Shown piece after piece: positions 33,519 through 41,264 of a DNA stretch of 45,488 bases. The stretch lies in assembly GCF_009720825.1 (NCBI RefSeq), contig NZ_WNKY01000048.1, forward strand, positions 1 through 45,488, in the 5' to 3' direction. The position numbers and the translations under genes were made by a program. Below the pieces are notes generated by a model. The model had not been told where the DNA came from. It did no database searches and worked only from the letters and a program-made list of their open reading frames with translations. Source of the stretch: Duganella radicis. GTDB taxonomy: Bacteria > Pseudomonadota > Gammaproteobacteria > Burkholderiales > Burkholderiaceae_D. Numbering within the stretch: the first letter of the stretch is position 1; every line of letters begins with the position of its first letter.

Positions 33519-34948
33519 GGTCCGGTCCGATTGATGAATGGCAGCGGCTGCGGCACCACATGGTCGAGCTGAGCCGGCGTCACATATTCGTGGCGGTGTC
33601 GCTGGCCTTGCATGCCGCGCTGATCGCACTGTGCTACTACTTCGGCGCCTATCGGATCGAACTGATGCGGCAACAGGACCTTGTGCGCGCTGGCGCCGAA
33701 TTATCGAAGCAGTCGAGCATGGAAAAGCGCGTGCAGGACATGAAACAGATCAGCGACTTGCTGGAACAAAGTGATCGCGCCAGTACCTTGTCCGATACCA
33801 CCGAGGACCAGACGAGCTTCAGCGCCACTTCGCTACCGAAGACACCGGCCGAATTGCTTGAACAAGCCAGACAGTTGTCCGAGTCCATCGCCGAGGTGGA
33901 AGCGCGTCTCAAGGCCGACGAACTGGCACGCATCGAAGGGATCTCGAAGGACCAGGCGCGTAAGCAACTTGATGCCCCGGCGCCGATGCCGGCGCAGGGG
34001 GCGGCGCCAGCGGCGGACGCCCGGCCTGAACAGGTAGCGACCGAGATCGAGCAGCTTGCTGCGCTTGCACGCGCCGCGCTGATGCAACGGCAACAGGATC
34101 TGCGGCGCCGTGTCAATGGCGTTGCCGTGCAAAGCCCGGAGCGCACCGCCGGCAAGGCATACGGTGGCGGCCGGCGTCCTGACGCGGTCCGAAGCGGCGC
34201 TGGCGGGGAACGGGCCAGCGACGGTCCGCTTGGCACGCCCTCTGGTGGCGGCGATAGCCTGGCCATCGAACGGATCGACAGGTTTATCAATCGTGATCTT
34301 GCACTTCCCCAGCATGTCTCCGGGCGCTATGGGCGTAACCACGAAAGCATCTTCAACCCCGGGGTCGGCCAAATCCCATTGGTCGATGCCGGCGCCATGC
34401 ACAAAGGTGCCGGCCGTATGCTGGGCCGCGGCGGTGAATTTGCCAACCGCGTGTATGTCAACAGTTGGTATCTGATCGGACCGTTTGAAGGAAGGCATGG
34501 CAGCGGACTATTTTCCAACTACCGCTATCCGCCGGAAGATGGTGTCGCGTTGGACGCCGCCTATCGTGGAAAGGACAACCGGATCGTGAGGTGGCGTTAC
34601 TTCAACGCCGACAGTTACCCACTCGTGCCGCCCGACTTCGCCGAAGACGCCGTCTACTACGGCTATACCGAGCTCATGCTGGACAGGGAGCAGGACCTGA
34701 CGATGTGGATCGGCGCCGATGACGATGCCCAAGTGTGGCTCAACGACCGACAGGTTTGGACAGGTGGCAACATCAACAAAATGTCGCTCTGGCATGCCCT
34801 CTACGATACCCAGAATACCCACGCGCGGGACTTTAACATGACCGAGGGAAAACGTAGAGCGCGCTTCAGGAAAGGCCGCAACAAGATATTTTTCAAATTG
34901 GCGAACGGGCCATCGCGCATATATTTCTCATTGGTGTTGACGAAATAA
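33515..34948 (+). CDS. Membrane-anchored coiled-coil protein with sugar-binding-like domain
   Basis: A 477-residue protein of no recognised family. A short cytoplasmic start is followed by one membrane segment (about 24-45; IFVAVSLALHAALIALCYYF), a charged, likely coiled-coil region (about 48-200) with Ala/Pro-rich and Gly-rich linkers (to about 255), and a C-terminal beta-rich domain (about 314-477). The latter has YLIGPFEG, DREQDLTMWIGADDDAQVWLN and KGRNKIFFKLANG, like the jelly-roll domains in glycoside hydrolases. The topology (one anchor, long periplasmic spacer, C-terminal domain) is that of TonB/TolA but the terminal domain is different. Coupling to the ExbB/ExbD genes suggests it is the driven partner. 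Confidence 0.82.
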   Translation: MRSGPIDEWQRLRHHMVELSRRHIFVAVSLALHAALIALCYYFGAYRIELMRQQDLVRAGAELSKQSSMEKRVQDMKQISDLLEQSDRASTLSDTTEDQTSFSATSLPKTPAELLEQARQLSESIAEVEARLKADELARIEGISKDQARKQLDAPAPMPAQGAAPAADARPEQVATEIEQLAALARAALMQRQQDLRRRVNGVAVQSPERTAGKAYGGGRRPDAVRSGAGGERASDGPLGTPSGGGDSLAIERIDRFINRDLALPQHVSGRYGRNHESIFNPGVGQIPLVDAGAMHKGAGRMLGRGGEFANRVYVNSWYLIGPFEGRHGSGLFSNYRYPPEDGVALDAAYRGKDNRIVRWRYFNADSYPLVPPDFAEDAVYYGYTELMLDREQDLTMWIGADDDAQVWLNDRQVWTGGNINKMSLWHALYDTQNTHARDFNMTEGKRRARFRKGRNKIFFKLANGPSRIYFSLVLTK

Positions 34949-35024
34949 AACGGCGAGATTGCTCACGCATACGCTGGATGGATTTGCTGCCCATGTCCGC
35001 CTCCGGTGCAGGGGATTTATGCCT

Positions 35025-36290
35025 CTATTCTAACGTCCAGACGTATTGCAGGCGCGTCCAGGATTCGATTGGTTTGCCGGCTCTGGTGGCAGGTTTGAAG
35101 ATGCATTTTTCAATGCCGGTGCGCGAGGCTTCGTCGAGGTCGGTGTGGCCGCTGCTGTGCTCCACACGGGAGTTCTTTACCTTGCCGGTGCGGTCGATCA
35201 AAAAGCCCAGTTGCACGGTGCCGGTGCGGTTTTCGTTGATCGCCGCTGCCGGGTATTCCGGCTTGGCGCAGGTCTTGAAGTCGATCCGCGCCGGCTTGCG
35301 GCCGTAGGCGTTTTTGTCTGCCGCTGTGGCTTCGGTGTAGATCGACAGACAGGCCAGCGCCACGCCCAGCATGGCAATCGCGGCTTTCCAGTTCAGGGCC
35401 TGCGGGGCAGGTTTTAATAGGTGCTGAATACGCATCATCAGGTTTCCTCCATTGGCCGCTTGGGCCAGTTGGTTTGTGGAGAACCGGAGCCGCTCTAGTT
35501 CAGAGAGAGCAAGGGCCAGGCGCCGCGGTTCGCCTAGCTGCCTTGCGGCGATATCGTCTGCTATCAGTTCGCGTTCAACGCGGATGCGGTTCGAGATCCA
35601 CCACACGGCAGGGTGGTAGAACAGTAGCGTTTCAATCACGTTCTGGAGCAGGTTAATCAGGTAGTCGTGTCGTTTGATGTGAGCCATTTCGTGCGCCAGC
35701 AGAGCCTCCAGCAAGTCCGGCGGCATACCGCCCACCAACGCGGCTGGCACCAGCACCACGGGGCGCCACCAGCCGGCGGTGACTGGGCTGGCCAGCGCAT
35801 CGACCACGCGCAGGCGCACTGCACGTGTGATGCCGAAGCGCTGCGCCAGCCTTGCCAGATCGGCTTCCCAGCGCAGCTGGTCGTGGCGGCGGCAGTTGCC
35901 TGGGTGGCGCGAGACGCGGTCTATCCACAGCAGTCCAAGCATCATGCGTAGCGCCAGCGCGGCGGCGCACAGCGCCCATACGCCAACGATGGCGCGCAGT
36001 GAGTCGCGCAGGTTGAACCATTGGTCGTTGTCGAGCAGGTCGGCGCCCTGCCACGGCAGGCCGTGGATGCTGGCGCCGGCGGCCGTCGCTTCGCTGGCGA
36101 CGCGCTGCCATAGTTCCAGCGCCGGCCAGCACAGGCACGCCAGCAGGGCGACGCAGGCGACGATGTAGCGGTACTCCGCGCGGCTGTTGCGCAGCAAGGT
36201 GAGGGTGATCGCGGTGGCGCAGCCGATCAACAGACCTTGCCACAGGAAGTGCATCAGCGTCATGCCGAGGGCGAAGATGAAGGCGCTCAT
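35025..36290 (-). CDS. BlaR1-type M56 sensor peptidase fused to a TonB C-terminal domain
   Basis: A 421-residue membrane protein. Membrane segments lie at about 5-30, 42-60 and 100-124. A cytoplasmic zinc peptidase domain has HEMAH at 200-204 (LLAHEMAHIKRHDY) and the third ligand Glu241 in RVERELIADDIAAR. A further segment (about 302-318) is followed by a periplasmic TonB_C domain (about 335-421; PEYPAAAINENRTGTVQLGF). BlaR1 family proteins normally carry a beta-lactam-sensing domain at this end; here it is replaced by the TonB-type domain. The peptidase probably cleaves the BlaI-like repressor encoded upstream, with which it overlaps by four bases. Confidence 0.92.
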   Translation of the reverse strand: MSAFIFALGMTLMHFLWQGLLIGCATAITLTLLRNSRAEYRYIVACVALLACLCWPALELWQRVASEATAAGASIHGLPWQGADLLDNDQWFNLRDSLRAIVGVWALCAAALALRMMLGLLWIDRVSRHPGNCRRHDQLRWEADLARLAQRFGITRAVRLRVVDALASPVTAGWWRPVVLVPAALVGGMPPDLLEALLAHEMAHIKRHDYLINLLQNVIETLLFYHPAVWWISNRIRVERELIADDIAARQLGEPRRLALALSELERLRFSTNQLAQAANGGNLMMRIQHLLKPAPQALNWKAAIAMLGVALACLSIYTEATAADKNAYGRKPARIDFKTCAKPEYPAAAINENRTGTVQLGFLIDRTGKVKNSRVEHSSGHTDLDEASRTGIEKCIFKPATRAGKPIESWTRLQYVWTLE

Positions 36291-36658
36291 TTGCTGTCGT
36301 CCTTCAGCAGCTTTTCGATTTCTGCGCGCTCTTTTTTGGAGATGCCGCTGCGGAGGGCGGCCAGCACCAAAGCCTTGGCCGAACCGGCGAAGGCTTTCTG
36401 CATCAGGTCTTTGAGCAGGCTCGATTGCAGCGCGTCCTGCGCTTGGGCCGGCGCGTAGATGTGGGAGCGCTGGCTTTCGTCGCGCGTCAGGATGCCTTTG
36501 GTGTGCATGATCTGCATCAGGCGCAGCACGGTGCCGTAGGCCAGGTCCGGTTTATCGGCCAGCATGGCCTCGTGCACCTGCTTGGCAGTGGCCGTACCGA
36601 GCGGCCACAGTGCTTGCAGCAGTTCCAGCTCGCCGGCGGTGGGTTTCGGAATACTCAT
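36287..36658 (-). CDS. BlaI/MecI/CopY-family repressor
   Basis: A 123-residue winged-helix repressor (ELELLQALWPLGTATAKQVH, YGTVLRLMQIMHTKGILTRD) with a C-terminal dimerisation part. BlaI proteins bind their own promoter and are inactivated by proteolysis through the partner BlaR1, here the M56-TonB protein. No beta-lactamase gene is nearby, so the regulated set may be only this pair or lie elsewhere. A dyad and three TAGAC boxes lie upstream. Confidence 0.93.
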   Translation of the reverse strand: MSIPKPTAGELELLQALWPLGTATAKQVHEAMLADKPDLAYGTVLRLMQIMHTKGILTRDESQRSHIYAPAQAQDALQSSLLKDLMQKAFAGSAKALVLAALRSGISKKERAEIEKLLKDDSK

Positions 36659-36677
36659 GACGTCTCCCTGATTGCAG

Positions 36678-36735
36678 TAGACTTAGAGTATTCTGGCTAG
36701 ACAGAATTGTATACTTCTTGTTGCAGAAAGTAGAC
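36678..36735 (-). promoter_or_regulatory. Candidate operator of the BlaI-like repressor
   Basis: Plus-strand ATTCTG (36690-36695), six-base gap, CAGAAT (36702-36707) is a perfect dyad. TAGAC boxes occur at 36678, 36698 and 36731. The dyad lies 32-49 bases upstream of the repressor start, next to a TATACAAT that could be a -10 element. It overlaps the end of the HEPN-associated remnant frame. Confidence 0.5.
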
Positions 36736-36960
36736 ATTAATGTATAGTTTCTTTATAGCGTGACGATGTGATGACGTAGGATAGCTGGAGATGATGCGCA
36801 TGGAGGCGAGTTCGTCCTGCTCGACCCATTCGGCCGCGATCAGAATATCCCACAGGCGCAACGTGGTGTCAGGCTGAAACAATGCAAACAGCTCGAATGC
36901 TCCATACTTGGATGAAACCTTTAACTCCACGCGCTTCATTTTCTCAATCAACGTAGTCAT
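36697..36960 (-). pseudogene. Truncated remnant of a HEPN-associated small protein
   Basis: An 87-codon frame. Its first half (MTTLIEKMKRVELKVSSKYG, FELFALFQPD, WDILIAAEWV) resembles the start of small proteins of about 120 residues that are often encoded beside HEPN proteins. After about residue 58 the resemblance stops, and the tail is read from the AT-rich upstream region of the blaI gene. It probably marks a deletion that joined the cassette to the blaI promoter. The resemblance is by memory of the family, not by a search. It could still be a functional short protein. Confidence 0.45.
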
Positions 36961-36970
36961 AGCATCCTCA

Positions 36971-37144
36971 TCAATGCCGAAATTGCAATGAGCATATCGC
37001 TCGCTTGTTTTTTGCTAGCGAAGCCAATTCAAGCGAGTAGCCTGCCATGTAATATGCGCCGTCATAGCGATCCGCTGTATAGAGCGCCTCGGCATCACGC
37101 AAGCGTGCCACTGAAATTTTATCGAGATCGAGTATGGTAAGCAT
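36971..37144 (-). pseudogene. Truncated HEPN-domain protein
   Basis: A 57-codon frame (ATG at 37142-37144) starting MLTILDLDKISVARLRDAEA and continuing RYDGAYYMAGYSLELA. This is the typical first helix pair of HEPN-domain proteins, in which GY-[AS]-[VL]-E-[LC]-A-L-K-A usually follows. Here the frame goes off to a short tail (LAKNKRAICSLQFRH) and stops, so about half or more of the domain, including any RX4-6H RNase motif, is absent. It ends ten bases before the next remnant. The AT-richer composition of 36660-37260 suggests transfer. HEPN proteins commonly act as RNases or toxins. Confidence 0.6.
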
Positions 37145-37203
37145 GTGCGGCTCCGGCTGGGCTAGCGCACATTTTCCTGGAGAGTAGCAGGCTTACCAAG
37201 TGT

Positions 37204-37240
37204 GAGATCCATCTGATCTGACATGGACCAAGTGGATCTC
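37204..37240. other. Inverted repeat downstream of the GH13-like gene
   Basis: GAGATCCA (37204-37211) and TGGATCTC (37233-37240) are perfect arms with a 21-base spacer. On the minus strand they follow the GH13-like stop by 17 bases. There is no T-tract, so a terminator is uncertain. Confidence 0.35.
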
Positions 37241-37257
37241 TTCCAATCAGGTATGGC

Positions 37258-38838
37258 TTAGTTGCGTGTGCCGATCATCCAGCCGTAGGGCGCTAGTGTG
37301 GCGGCTGCGGCGTGCCAGTCGGACGTATAGAGTGGTTGGGCATGCGCGAGGTTTGTATCGAAGGTCAGCGTTGTCGGCGACAGGTTGGCTAGCACCACGA
37401 TGTCATCGCGGGTGAAGCCGATGGCGCCGGGGGGCAGGCCTTCAAGGAAAGCGGTGGCGCCGGTGCGTAGTGCGGCATGTTGGCGGCGCAGGGCGATCAG
37501 GGTTTGGTAGTGCGCATACAGTTCGCTGTTGAAGGCTTGCCAGTCGGGCTGCCAGCCGTCGAACAATGCCTGCCAGCCGGTCCATGTGGGCTCGCCGAAT
37601 TCCTGGCCCATCAGGATGTGCGGCACGCCGTCCATGCACAGCATCACGGCGGCGGCGGGGCGGTGCGCGGCGCTGCCGAGGAAGGCGGAGATGCGGCCTT
37701 GCTCCTTGTCTTCCAGCCAGCGCATGCGCAGTGCGCCGCGCGGGAAGCTGTAGGTGGATTCGTTCCAGTAGCGGGCGAAGGCGGCGTTGTCGGCTTGCCG
37801 CAGCATTTCGCGCGTGCCGCCTTCGTAAGTCAGGTCGCAGGCGGCGAGGTGGTGGAATTCGTCGTAGGACTGCGAGATCAGCGCGATGTCGGCTCGCAGC
37901 GCCGCCAGCTCGGCGCGGATCTCGTCGAGGAAGTCGCAGGGTGTGATGTCCGAATCGTCGAAGCGTAGGCCGTCGAAGCCGAAGCGTTCGATCCAGCAGC
38001 GCATGCTGGCGATCAGGTACTGTCGCAACTCGCGGTTGGCAAAGTTAAAGCCGGCAAAGTAGTCGCGATTGGGGACGGCATAGTAGATGCTGCCGTCGGC
38101 CCGCTGCGTGTACCACTGCGGATGCTCGCGCGTGAATGGATGATCGACGCTGCTCCGGTTCAGCGTCCAGTCCATGATCACGCGCATGCCGCGTGCGTGC
38201 GCGGCGTCGATCAGCGCGCGCAAGGATGCAGCATCGCCCAGCGCAGGATCGATGCTGTTGAAATCTCGCACCGCATAAGGATCGCCCAGCCCGCCGCGCC
38301 GTCCCTCGACACCGACCGGATGGAAGGGCATGAGCCACAACACATCCACGCCTAGCTCATTCAGGTAGGGCAGCTTGGCGCGCACGCCATCGAAGTCGCC
38401 GCCGAAGGCCGGCACGGATAGCTGGTAGATCACGCCGTCGCGCAGCCAGTCCGGACTGGCCAGCGCGGCGCGCGCATGTAGCGGACCGGGGGCTGCCGCG
38501 CTCAAGCCGTGCTGGCGCATCAGCACCGTGCCGCTTTCGTCCACCGTCAGGCAGGAATTGTTTTGACCGTCTTCCGAGATCCACGGATTGGCGGGATCGG
38601 GAATCCAGTCGGTGTCATTGACGACGATCTTGTAGAGGTGCCGTCCGGCCGGTATCGGCAGCGTCACCTGCCAGCGCGCAGAAGACACGCGCTCCATCAT
38701 GCAAACATCGCCCGCCCAGCAATTGAAGGTGCCCGCCAGCGCGACGCGCTGCGCATGGGCATCATCGAAAACAAAACGCACGCCGCCGGGAACGGCGTGC
38801 GGCAGCAGTGCCGGGTCGGCGTTGAATTGCAAATCCAT
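37258..38838 (-). CDS. GH13-like protein with CBM48-type N-terminus; active site degenerate
   Basis: A 526-residue protein. Residues about 15-105 form a CBM48-like domain (FVFDDAHAQRVALAGTFNCW, GRHLYKIVVNDTDWIPDP). A TIM barrel of the alpha-amylase family follows (DGVIYQLSVPAFGGDFDG, LWLMPFHPV, DPYAVRDF, DGVPHILMGQEFG). Family region I is DWTLNRSS (Asp223, Asn227, but Arg for His) and region II is GLRFDDSD (Arg292, nucleophile Asp294). The acid/base Glu expected near 322-326 (LISQSYDEF) and the NHD of region IV (FLGSAAHRP, 386-393) are not obvious. There is no signal peptide. It may bind alpha-glucan without cutting it, or use displaced residues. The start is fixed by the CBM48-like segment. 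Confidence 0.85.
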   Translation of the reverse strand: MDLQFNADPALLPHAVPGGVRFVFDDAHAQRVALAGTFNCWAGDVCMMERVSSARWQVTLPIPAGRHLYKIVVNDTDWIPDPANPWISEDGQNNSCLTVDESGTVLMRQHGLSAAAPGPLHARAALASPDWLRDGVIYQLSVPAFGGDFDGVRAKLPYLNELGVDVLWLMPFHPVGVEGRRGGLGDPYAVRDFNSIDPALGDAASLRALIDAAHARGMRVIMDWTLNRSSVDHPFTREHPQWYTQRADGSIYYAVPNRDYFAGFNFANRELRQYLIASMRCWIERFGFDGLRFDDSDITPCDFLDEIRAELAALRADIALISQSYDEFHHLAACDLTYEGGTREMLRQADNAAFARYWNESTYSFPRGALRMRWLEDKEQGRISAFLGSAAHRPAAAVMLCMDGVPHILMGQEFGEPTWTGWQALFDGWQPDWQAFNSELYAHYQTLIALRRQHAALRTGATAFLEGLPPGAIGFTRDDIVVLANLSPTTLTFDTNLAHAQPLYTSDWHAAAATLAPYGWMIGTRN

Positions 38839-38900
38839 CGTAGTCCTTGCGCGAGTGGTGAATATTAGCGATATGATATGACGCAGACAGGGAGGTGTGT

Positions 38901-39749
38901 TTGATTAAACGATTAATAGCAGGCGGCGTGGTACTCGCCGGGGTTGGATTGCTGGCAGTTGGGCAGACGGGGCGCATCGTGTTGGCGTGGGCGCAGCCAA
39001 CATCGGATTTCGTGCAGTGTACGACGGACCCGCGCATCTGGTGCGAGCCGGGAGCGGAGCAAGGGGCGCGTGCCATCGCGCCCTTGATGGCGGCGGCGGT
39101 CGGCGTGGTCGAACGGGCGCACTACGGCAGCTTCCCTCAGCCGATGCGGGTTCAGGTCTATGGCTCGCGCGAGAGCTTCGCGCGGCACTCGGCTGTGCAG
39201 CCCATCGCGTACGGCGCCACTGGCTTCGGGGCGGTCCATTTGTCGCCGCGTTTGTTGGCCGACCCGCCGGCGGTGCGCGCGGCGATACTCACACACGAAC
39301 TGTCGCACCTGCACTTGCAGCAGCAGGCCGGCGTCGTGGCGGTGGCGCGCTTGCCTAACTGGTTCATGGAAGGTTTGCCCACGGCGGTGTCGAACGGCGG
39401 CGCCGCAGAACGCGTTTCGCGCGAGGAGGCCGTATTCGCGCTGGTCCACGGCCGCCACTTCGAAGCGGAGGCGGATGGTTCGCTGTTGTTCCCCAGGCGC
39501 GCCGATGAATTCAAGCTATCCTGGCCGATGTACTATCGCCAGAGCTCCATGATGGTGGATTACATGAAGCAGCGCGATGGCGTGGCGTTTGAGCGCTTGA
39601 TCCGGGATGTCGCCGCAGGCAAGGCATTCGGCGTATCGGTGCAGGCGGCGTATGGTCAGCCGTTGTCGGTGCTGTGGCAGGAGTTTCGCGCAGGGTTGGG
39701 CCGCGATCCTGCGGCCGCCTGGCCACAAAAAAACGCCCCGCGAGCGTGA
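38901..39749 (+). CDS. Exported gluzincin-type peptidase with HELSH motif
   Basis: A 282-residue protein with an N-terminal membrane segment or signal (LIAGGVVLAGVGLLAVG) and zinc motif HELSH in AAILTHELSHLHLQQQ at about residue 134. Such HExxH proteins with NWFMEGLPTAVSN (the Glu in this stretch is probably the third ligand) fall in the peptidase MA-like group. Two Cys (CTTDPRIWC) near the mature N-terminus could form a disulphide. The start is probably the TTG at 38901, five bases after GGAGG; a GTG at 38895 is possible. It is divergent from the GH13-like gene. The gatB terminator overlaps its last codons. Confidence 0.8.
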   Translation: MIKRLIAGGVVLAGVGLLAVGQTGRIVLAWAQPTSDFVQCTTDPRIWCEPGAEQGARAIAPLMAAAVGVVERAHYGSFPQPMRVQVYGSRESFARHSAVQPIAYGATGFGAVHLSPRLLADPPAVRAAILTHELSHLHLQQQAGVVAVARLPNWFMEGLPTAVSNGGAAERVSREEAVFALVHGRHFEAEADGSLLFPRRADEFKLSWPMYYRQSSMMVDYMKQRDGVAFERLIRDVAAGKAFGVSVQAAYGQPLSVLWQEFRAGLGRDPAAAWPQKNAPRA

Positions 39750-39764
39750 GCTGGCGGGGCGTTT
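39727..39764 (-). terminator. Terminator of the gatCAB transcript, inside the peptidase gene end
   Basis: Arms AAACGCCCCGC (39731-39741) and GCGGGGCGTTT (39754-39764) pair perfectly with a 12-base loop. On the minus strand they are followed by seven T's (plus-strand A-run 39727-39733). It lies 18 bases past the gatB stop, and it overlaps the stop of the convergent peptidase gene. Confidence 0.9.
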
Positions 39765-39781
39765 CTGGCTGGGGCGGCGGA

Positions 39782-41242
39782 TTAGCCGGCCAGCTTGGCT
39801 TTCAGCAGTTCGGTCAGCTGCGCCGGGTTGGCTTTGCCGCGCGAGGCTTTCATGGCTTGGCCGATCAGGGCGTTGATCGCAGCTTCCTTGCCAGCGCGGT
39901 ACTGCTCCACTGACTTGGCGTTGTTGGCGATGACTTCGTTCACGATGGCTTCCAGCGCACCGGTGTCCGAGATCTGTTTCAGGCCTTTCGATTCGATCAG
40001 CGCGTCGACCAGATTGTCGTCGTCCGACTTGGCGGCCCACATGTCGCCGAACAGTTCTTTGGCGGTCTTGTTGTTGATGGTGCCGTCGGCGATGCGCTTC
40101 AACATCAGCGCCAGTTGCGCAGGCTTGACCGGCGCGTCGGCGATGTCCACGCCTTCGCGGTTCAGGGTCGAAGAGACATCGCCCATCAGCCAGTTGGCGG
40201 CGGCTTTGGCGTTCTCCTTGCCCGCCGCGTCCACCACGGCCACGAAGTAGGTCGCCATGGCTTTGGATGCGGTCAGCACCAGCGAGTCATATTCCGGCAG
40301 GGCGTATTCGCTGACGAAGCGAGCGCGCATGGCAGCCGGCAGTTCCGGCATCGCGGCTTTCACCTGATCGATCCATGCGTTGGAGATGACCAGCGGCGGC
40401 AGGTCCGGGTCCGGGAAGTAGCGGTAGTCCTGCGCGTCTTCCTTGCTGCGCATTTCGCGGGTTTCTTTTTTGTCCGGATCGTACAGGCGGGTGGCCTGCA
40501 CCACTTTGCCGCCGTCTTCAATCAGTTCGATCTGGCGGCGCACTTCCACGTGCACGGCTTCTTCGATGAAGCGGAACGAGTTCAGGTTTTTGATCTCGCA
40601 GCGGGTGCCGAATTCCTGCTGGCCTTTCGGACGCACGGAGACGTTGATGTCGCAACGGAACGAGCCTTCCTGCATATTGCCGTCGCAGACGCCCAGCCAC
40701 ATCACCAGCGAGTGCAGGGCTTTGCAGTAGGCCACCGCTTCGGCGGCGCTGCGGATTTCCGGCTCGGAGACGATTTCCAGCAGTGGCGTGCCGGCGCGAT
40801 TCAGGTCGATGCCCGACATGCCGGCATAGTCTTCGTGCAGCGATTTGCCGGCGTCTTCTTCCAGGTGGGCGCGCGTCAGGTTGACCGTCTTGGTGACGAA
40901 TTCGCCATCCTTCTCGTAGCCGAAGGTGATGGCGCCGCCTTGCACCACCGGGTCTTCGAATTGGCTGATCTGATAGCCCTTCGGCAGGTCCGGATAGAAG
41001 TAGTTTTTGCGGGCGAAGATCGACGCCGGCGCGATTTTTGAACCGACGGCCAGGCCGAAGCGGATCGCGCGATCGACCGCTTGCTTGTTCATGACCGGCA
41101 GCACCCCAGGCAGCGCCAGGTCAACCGGGCTGGCTTGGGTGTTGGCTTCGGCGCCGAAGGTGGTCGGCGAGCCGCTGAAGATTTTAGATGCGGTAGTGAG
41201 CTGTACGTGGTTCTCAATACCGATGACGACTTCCCATTCCAT
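39782..41242 (-). CDS. gatB: Asp-tRNA(Asn)/Glu-tRNA(Gln) amidotransferase subunit B
   Basis: A 486-residue subunit that binds and activates the misacylated tRNA, so that the ammonia from GatA forms Gln- or Asn-tRNA. It begins MEWEVVIGIENHVQLTTASK and has LPGVLPVMNKQAVDRAIRFG, FYPDLPKGYQISQ and EDAGKSLHE in the cradle domain. The C-terminal YqeY-like part (from about 350) ends in GKANPAQLTELLKAKL. It is the last gene of gatCAB, 22 bases after gatA. Confidence 0.97.
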   Translation of the reverse strand: MEWEVVIGIENHVQLTTASKIFSGSPTTFGAEANTQASPVDLALPGVLPVMNKQAVDRAIRFGLAVGSKIAPASIFARKNYFYPDLPKGYQISQFEDPVVQGGAITFGYEKDGEFVTKTVNLTRAHLEEDAGKSLHEDYAGMSGIDLNRAGTPLLEIVSEPEIRSAAEAVAYCKALHSLVMWLGVCDGNMQEGSFRCDINVSVRPKGQQEFGTRCEIKNLNSFRFIEEAVHVEVRRQIELIEDGGKVVQATRLYDPDKKETREMRSKEDAQDYRYFPDPDLPPLVISNAWIDQVKAAMPELPAAMRARFVSEYALPEYDSLVLTASKAMATYFVAVVDAAGKENAKAAANWLMGDVSSTLNREGVDIADAPVKPAQLALMLKRIADGTINNKTAKELFGDMWAAKSDDDNLVDALIESKGLKQISDTGALEAIVNEVIANNAKSVEQYRAGKEAAINALIGQAMKASRGKANPAQLTELLKAKLAG

Positions 41243-41264
41243 ATAGTTCTCGCTGTATTCGTTA

